From positions 1-7,942 of the forward strand of contig JAGHUY010000325.1 of the NCBI GenBank assembly GCA_018064545.1: a stretch of DNA of 7,942 bases. The letters are read 5' to 3'. This DNA is from Candidatus Apopatosoma intestinale (GTDB lineage Bacteria > Bacillota > Clostridia > Oscillospirales > CAG-272). The notes beneath the pieces were generated by a model, which was not told the DNA's origin, searched no databases, and saw only the letters and a list, made by a program, of their open reading frames with translations. The translations under genes were made by a program, and so were the position numbers. Below are positions 3,840 through 7,942 of this stretch, in pieces (positions within the stretch are counted from its first letter, which is position 1; each line of letters opens with the position of its first letter).

Positions 3840-5879
3840 TTACATATTGGCGTCCAGATACTCGTCGATACAGGAGCGGAGCTGTGCCAACGCCTCCTGA
3901 ATGGAGACGTTCTGCAACTGCGCGCCGGCCGCGTCGAAGTGACCGCCGCCGCCCATCTTTTCCAGAATGAGCTGCACGTTGACGCTATGCTCGCTTCGGG
4001 CGGAGATATGCACCGAATCGCCGATCTTACAGATGGCAAAGGCGGCCAGCACCCCCTCCACTTGGAGCAGCCGGTCGGCCGCTTTGGCGGCGTTGACGCG
4101 GGACAGTCTGGAAGAACCGGCGTCGTTGTTGAACGCAATGGCAATGACCGAACGGTGGACGACGACGTTGCTCTCGAAACGGGCTTCCGCGAGGAAATCT
4201 TCGATCCCGGTCTTGAACAGAGCCTGGGCATCCAGCGGGCTTGCCCCCTCGCCGCGGAGATACAGCGCGGAACCGAACGTGCGCACGCCGGTGTTGTGGG
4301 AGAACTGCTTGGTATCCAGCAGAATGCCGGCAAACAGCAGGTCGGCGAGTTCCTTGGGAAGCGATCCCTGAGGAAGAACCTGTTCGAGCAGTTCGGAGAC
4401 CAGTTCCGACGCGGAGGAGGCCGACGGCTCGATGTATGCAATCACGGGAGGAACGGCATATTCGGCCGTTTTCCGGTGGTGGTCGATGACCGCAAATGCC
4501 TTGGCGGTGCGGATCACGTCGGGGGCTTCACAGTAGTCGATATTATTGACGTCGACCATGATGGCGAGCGTATCGCTCCGGATCAGGTCCTGCGCCTCGT
4601 TTTTGTCAACGAACAGGTCGCGGAATCCGGGATTCTTCGCCACCATACGGAAACACCCGGCCAGATTCCGGTCTCCTCTGTCGACGACGACGTTGGCTTT
4701 GATCCCGCAGTGGGTGGCGAGCTGTACGATGGCGAGCGCCGAGGCAAAGGCATCAAAATCCGCGTAGCGGTGTCCCATGACGATGATATTACTGCCGGCG
4801 GACATGAGCGTCGTCAACTGACCCGCGATCATGCGGGCGCGCACTTTGGTACGCTTTTGCACCGTTTTGGTCTTGCCGCCGTAAAAGTCGAATCCGTCGG
4901 CCGTCTTGACGACCACCTGATCGCCTCCGCGTTGCAGAGCCATATCAAGCGCCGCCTGCGTGGCACGCTCTTTTTCGGCCAGAGAGCCGTTCATCTTGGC
5001 AATTCCCATCGACATGGTGACGGGGATGGACGAGTTTCCGATGCTGATTTCCCGGATGTCGTCCAGAATGGAAAACCGCTCTTTTTCAAACTGTGTCAGA
5101 TATTTTGCCTCAAAGAAACAGACGAATTTATGACGGCTGTATTCCTTGACCAACCCCCCGACGGCGTCCATGTCCCGTTTCAAAAGCGCATAGACCGACG
5201 TTTCGGCATTGTTGTCAACGTCCTGAACGACCTGCATCAGTTCGTCAATGTTGTCGATCATCGCATAAGCGACGACAACGTCCTCATCGGCAAGGCGACT
5301 GCTCAGACTCTTCAACTCCGTGATCTCTTCAAAGAGGATCATGCAGTATGCCGCCCCTTTGGAGGTGACGCGGGTCCCCTTGGCACGGAAAATATCGCGC
5401 TCCGCCGACGAAGAGGCCTCGGCAAGGAAAGAGACTTCCACACCGTCTTCGCTATCCGCTTTCATGACGCGCTCTATGGTCGCGTCGCAGATGGTGTCGA
5501 TCGGCTTTCCGTACAGAACGCCGCGCGTCCGGAATCGGGACGAAAGAGCCGCATTGTACCAGACGATCTTGCCCTTTTCGTCACAGATCAGAACCGGCAT
5601 TTGCAATTGCTGGATAAAACTCAGCGTGATGGTTCCGAAAACGGACCCCTTGATCTCCGTCAAGTGCCCGCGGGATCGCCGGACGAGCCCGGTGATAGCG
5701 ATGACGGCGACCAGACCGAGGTAGATGCCGAGAACCCAAAGAATCATTTCCGCCGGGTGCGCGACGGCTTCCGTCGAGAGAACAATGACGCAGAAAGCGA
5801 GCGCGATGACGCCGAAAACGGCGCACAGAAAAGCACCGATCGGAAACCCGGAACGGCCGGGTCTGTTATTTTCTGGCAT
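3840..5879 (-). CDS. gdpP: Cyclic-di-AMP phosphodiesterase GdpP (YybT-type, PAS-GGDEF-DHH-DHHA1)
   Basis: This 679-aa membrane protein is close to the family's usual length of about 660. GdpP hydrolyses c-di-AMP to pApA and so controls potassium and cell-wall homeostasis. The order is two transmembrane helices (about 14-36 and 44-65), a PAS domain (about 86-185), a degenerate GGDEF domain (about 195-328), DHH (about 362-525) and DHHA1 (about 570-675). The GGDEF motif position reads SRHKF (248-252), as expected for a domain that is not a cyclase. Metal-binding residues of DHH are visible: His370, Asp374 and Asp376 in GHRYADFDAF, Asp443 in MVDVNN, DHH at 466-468 and Asp522 in LLDTKQF. DHHA1 ends with GGGGH (643-647). 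GGAG lies 7 nt before the ATG. The gap to upstream yybS is 15 bp, so they are cotranscribed. Confidence 0.96.
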   Translation of the reverse strand: MPENNRPGRSGFPIGAFLCAVFGVIALAFCVIVLSTEAVAHPAEMILWVLGIYLGLVAVIAITGLVRRSRGHLTEIKGSVFGTITLSFIQQLQMPVLICDEKGKIVWYNAALSSRFRTRGVLYGKPIDTICDATIERVMKADSEDGVEVSFLAEASSSAERDIFRAKGTRVTSKGAAYCMILFEEITELKSLSSRLADEDVVVAYAMIDNIDELMQVVQDVDNNAETSVYALLKRDMDAVGGLVKEYSRHKFVCFFEAKYLTQFEKERFSILDDIREISIGNSSIPVTMSMGIAKMNGSLAEKERATQAALDMALQRGGDQVVVKTADGFDFYGGKTKTVQKRTKVRARMIAGQLTTLMSAGSNIIVMGHRYADFDAFASALAIVQLATHCGIKANVVVDRGDRNLAGCFRMVAKNPGFRDLFVDKNEAQDLIRSDTLAIMVDVNNIDYCEAPDVIRTAKAFAVIDHHRKTAEYAVPPVIAYIEPSASSASELVSELLEQVLPQGSLPKELADLLFAGILLDTKQFSHNTGVRTFGSALYLRGEGASPLDAQALFKTGIEDFLAEARFESNVVVHRSVIAIAFNNDAGSSRLSRVNAAKAADRLLQVEGVLAAFAICKIGDSVHISARSEHSVNVQLILEKMGGGGHFDAAGAQLQNVSIQEALAQLRSCIDEYLDANM

Positions 5880-5894
5880 AACTTTTCTCCTTTT

Positions 5895-6944
5895 TTATTC
5901 TTTACCGGAATCGTTGGACAGTTGTTGTATTTTATAGATGGCGAGGGTGTCCCATGCTCCGAGAAACGCGAGCAGATAGAACGGCAGAGAGACGCTCAAA
6001 AACAGTGTGACGGCGCAGACGATCAGCAGAACGACGGCAAAGCCGTGCGTCGTCGGACGGCGATAGCGTATCCGCCAGCCTTTCACACCCATGACGAGAA
6101 AGACGGGGAGTAGGATCAAGGACAGGTTGATAGCGACCACATAGAGATAACTGAAAAACAGGGAGGACGCGCCGAGAGACGCGATCACCTGACAGAGATA
6201 GGAGACGAGAAACAAAATCGCACTGATCCGGCTCGGCAAAAACTCGGCTTTCCGGCCGGGGATCAGCGGATAGAATCCGAAAATCCGGGTGAAAAGAAGT
6301 CCGAGATAATATGAAAGAAACGCCGTGACCGAAAAGAGCACGATCGTCAGGGCGAGAGAGACGGTTTTCAGCGCCGTTACCGCACTTTCGATCAGATAGT
6401 CGGCCGTCAGAGTTTCGGCAAGTTCTTTCGGCAGACTGCCGGAGAGGGCGGAAAGATAGGCGTCCAGCGGTTCCCGGAACGTTGCGAGAAGTTCCGCTTC
6501 CCACGCGTCAAACCACGCCCGGACGTCGGGGATCAGCGAAGAAAAGGCGTGTCCGGCCGTCAGATAGGCGATGACAGCCAAGACCACGGCGACACCGCCG
6601 AAGGACAGAGCCGTCTGCAACATGACGGAGACGCGGGGGCTTCCTGTCCGCAGTCCGTCGGAGAGAAACGTGCCGGCGAGGGCGAACACCAAGAAAAACA
6701 GGGATAAAAACAGGTTTCCGGTGATCAGAAACGCGATTTCAAAAACCGGCAGGCACAAGAGATACGCCCACTTTTTCCCGGAGAGAAGCAGAACGGCGGA
6801 AAAGGCGGCGGACATGGCGGCAAACAACACCACCGCAGAGAGAACGAGTCCCATCCGCAGGGCCAGCGCCGTCAGCGCGGAGAGCGCCATGACGAGAAAA
6901 TACCCGAGAACGATTTTGACGATAGGGAGATTCTTTTTTTCCAT
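5895..6944 (-). CDS. yybS: YybS-like DUF2232 multi-pass membrane protein
   Basis: This 349-aa hydrophobic protein has about eight or nine membrane segments (roughly 8-30, 33-55, 58-75, 76-95, 108-130, 190-216, 240-257, 262-287 and 301-335), with a hydrophilic loop at about 135-188. The C-terminal half, including LLFTRIFGFYPLIPG and the following helices, resembles the DUF2232 family. YybS sits directly upstream of gdpP (yybT) in Bacillus subtilis, and the same adjacency here supports the call. The molecular function is unknown; a role linked to GdpP is suggested only by context. An AAAGGA 7 nt before the ATG is a modest ribosome binding site lying immediately after the hprK stop. The gene is 15 bp from hprK and 15 bp from gdpP, which suggests one transcript and perhaps translational coupling. 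Confidence 0.8.
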   Translation of the reverse strand: MEKKNLPIVKIVLGYFLVMALSALTALALRMGLVLSAVVLFAAMSAAFSAVLLLSGKKWAYLLCLPVFEIAFLITGNLFLSLFFLVFALAGTFLSDGLRTGSPRVSVMLQTALSFGGVAVVLAVIAYLTAGHAFSSLIPDVRAWFDAWEAELLATFREPLDAYLSALSGSLPKELAETLTADYLIESAVTALKTVSLALTIVLFSVTAFLSYYLGLLFTRIFGFYPLIPGRKAEFLPSRISAILFLVSYLCQVIASLGASSLFFSYLYVVAINLSLILLPVFLVMGVKGWRIRYRRPTTHGFAVVLLIVCAVTLFLSVSLPFYLLAFLGAWDTLAIYKIQQLSNDSGKE

Positions 6945-6959
6945 GGGAAAATCCTTTTT

Positions 6960-7925
6960 TTAAATAATATCGGATGCGGATGAGGATTGCAGGTGCTCCA
7001 TGAGCCGTTTGTTGAACTCCATGGCGGTGTTATAACCCATCCGTTTCTGACGGCTTTCCATCGCCGCGATCTCGATGATGATGGCCAGGTTCCGGCCGGG
7101 ATGGACGGGGATGGTATAGGTCGGAATCTCCAAGCCGAGAATGTTGGTGGTCTCGGTCTCGCTTCCGATCCGGTCGTAGACTTTGTTCTGATCCCAGTGT
7201 TCCAATTTGATGATCAGATTGATTTTTTCGCTTTCCTTGATGGCACCGATGCCGAAAATGCGGCGGATATCCACGATGCCGATGCCGCGAAGTTCCACGA
7301 AGTGGCGGATCACCTCGGGAGACGTCCCGACCAGCGTTTTTTCCGAGGCGCGTTTGATGATGACGGCGTCGTCGGCGATCAGACGGTGGCCGCGCTTGAC
7401 CAGTTCGATCGCGGTCTCGCTCTTTCCGATGCCGGAATCGCCGAGGATCAAAATGCCTTCGCCGTAGACTTCGACGAAAACGCCGTGACGCTGAATCCGG
7501 GGAGCCAGCGCCATGGAGAGAAAAGCGATGACGGCGGCTTGGAACCGGGATGACAGAGAATCGGTGCGGAGAAGCGGCAGGGAATGCTCCCGGCAGACCG
7601 CGAGCATCTCGTCAAACGCCGGGAGCGACGAGGTCAGAACGACCGCGGGCGGATCGTGCTCGGCGAGTACGGAGAGCCGCTTTTGGCGGTCTTCGGCGGC
7701 AAGCGAGGACAGAAACTGGTGTTCCGCGTGTCCGATCAGCTGAATCCTTTTTTTGTCGAAGCAGTCGTAAAAGCCGTTGAGCGCGAGTCCCGGACGGCTG
7801 ATGTCCGAACTGAATATCTCGACGTTTTCCCAGTTCTCGGGGACGCAAAGCGTTTCCAGCTTAAATTCGTCCGCGACCTCTTTCAGTTTGATGGAATAGA
7901 CCTCCGTGCTCTGGTTCTGATCCAT
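6960..7925 (-). CDS. hprK: HPr kinase/phosphorylase
   Basis: This 321-aa protein is full length for the bifunctional enzyme that phosphorylates HPr on Ser46 using ATP or pyrophosphate and reverses it with phosphate, driving CcpA-dependent carbon catabolite repression. Residues about 1-130 form the N-terminal domain. The C-terminal kinase domain shows His147 in QRHGVFVEVYG, the Walker A motif GDSGIGKS (162-169), the Asp185-Asp186 pair in LIADDAV, the family signature ELRGIGIVDIRRIFG (211-225) and the late loop PVHPGRNLAIIIE (273-285). A GGGAG lies 7 nt upstream of the ATG, and the start gives a normal N-terminus. It is the first visible gene of the leftward block with yybS and gdpP. Its promoter or further upstream genes lie outside the window. 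All recognised catalytic residues are present. Confidence 0.97.
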   Translation of the reverse strand: MDQNQSTEVYSIKLKEVADEFKLETLCVPENWENVEIFSSDISRPGLALNGFYDCFDKKRIQLIGHAEHQFLSSLAAEDRQKRLSVLAEHDPPAVVLTSSLPAFDEMLAVCREHSLPLLRTDSLSSRFQAAVIAFLSMALAPRIQRHGVFVEVYGEGILILGDSGIGKSETAIELVKRGHRLIADDAVIIKRASEKTLVGTSPEVIRHFVELRGIGIVDIRRIFGIGAIKESEKINLIIKLEHWDQNKVYDRIGSETETTNILGLEIPTYTIPVHPGRNLAIIIEIAAMESRQKRMGYNTAMEFNKRLMEHLQSSSASDII

Positions 7926-7942
7926 AAACGGCTCCCTTCTGC

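Noticed and set aside
3798..6113. A 771-codon open frame on the plus strand opposite gdpP
   Set aside because: It is antisense to a clearly identified gdpP with all family motifs. Its translation is rich in D, H, R and G with no recognisable domain, and it has no ribosome binding site, so it is a codon-bias shadow.

Overview
This window comes from a moderately GC-rich, endospore-forming Firmicute, most likely a member of the Clostridia; I cannot place it to genus. The evidence is an alpha/beta-type small acid-soluble spore protein, an HPr kinase/phosphorylase and a yybS-gdpP pair, all Firmicutes-type genes, together with strong GGAG-type ribosome binding sites. There is no rRNA, tRNA, CRISPR array, insertion sequence or phage gene that I can recognise.

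Layout. (1) Positions 1-902: a perfect 24-bp palindrome at the left edge, then a leftward XRE-family regulator with a membrane C-terminus, and an upstream region with a plausible sigma-A promoter, an overlapping inverted repeat and three abutting 11-bp repeat units. (2) 903-1819: a rightward SGNH/GDSL hydrolase and a leftward spore-protein gene converge on a strong shared terminator. (3) 1835-2160: about 325 bp without a gene, holding several inverted repeats of unknown role and ending in a promoter. (4) 2155-3638: a short leader with two GNRA-capped hairpins, then a DUF3343 (putative Se/S carrier-like) small protein and a class V aminotransferase of the cysteine desulfurase type, probably cotranscribed. 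(5) 3639-3839: a convergent intergenic region with a bidirectional terminator. (6) 3840-7925: a tight leftward block hprK - yybS (DUF2232) - gdpP with 15-bp gaps. Its promoter must lie beyond the right edge.

How the genes fit together. The hprK-yybS-gdpP block links HPr phosphorylation (carbon catabolite control) with cyclic-di-AMP breakdown at the membrane, a gene order that is not the Bacillus one (yybS-yybT-rplI). The DUF3343-desulfurase pair looks like a sulfur or selenium donor/acceptor module. The XRE gene and the hydrolase are divergent and may be co-regulated, but this is inference. Most of the window is ordinary chromosomal housekeeping and sporulation content. The most interesting parts are the small Se/S pair with its structured leader, the unexplained hairpins at 1861-2064, and the operator-like repeats upstream of the XRE gene.
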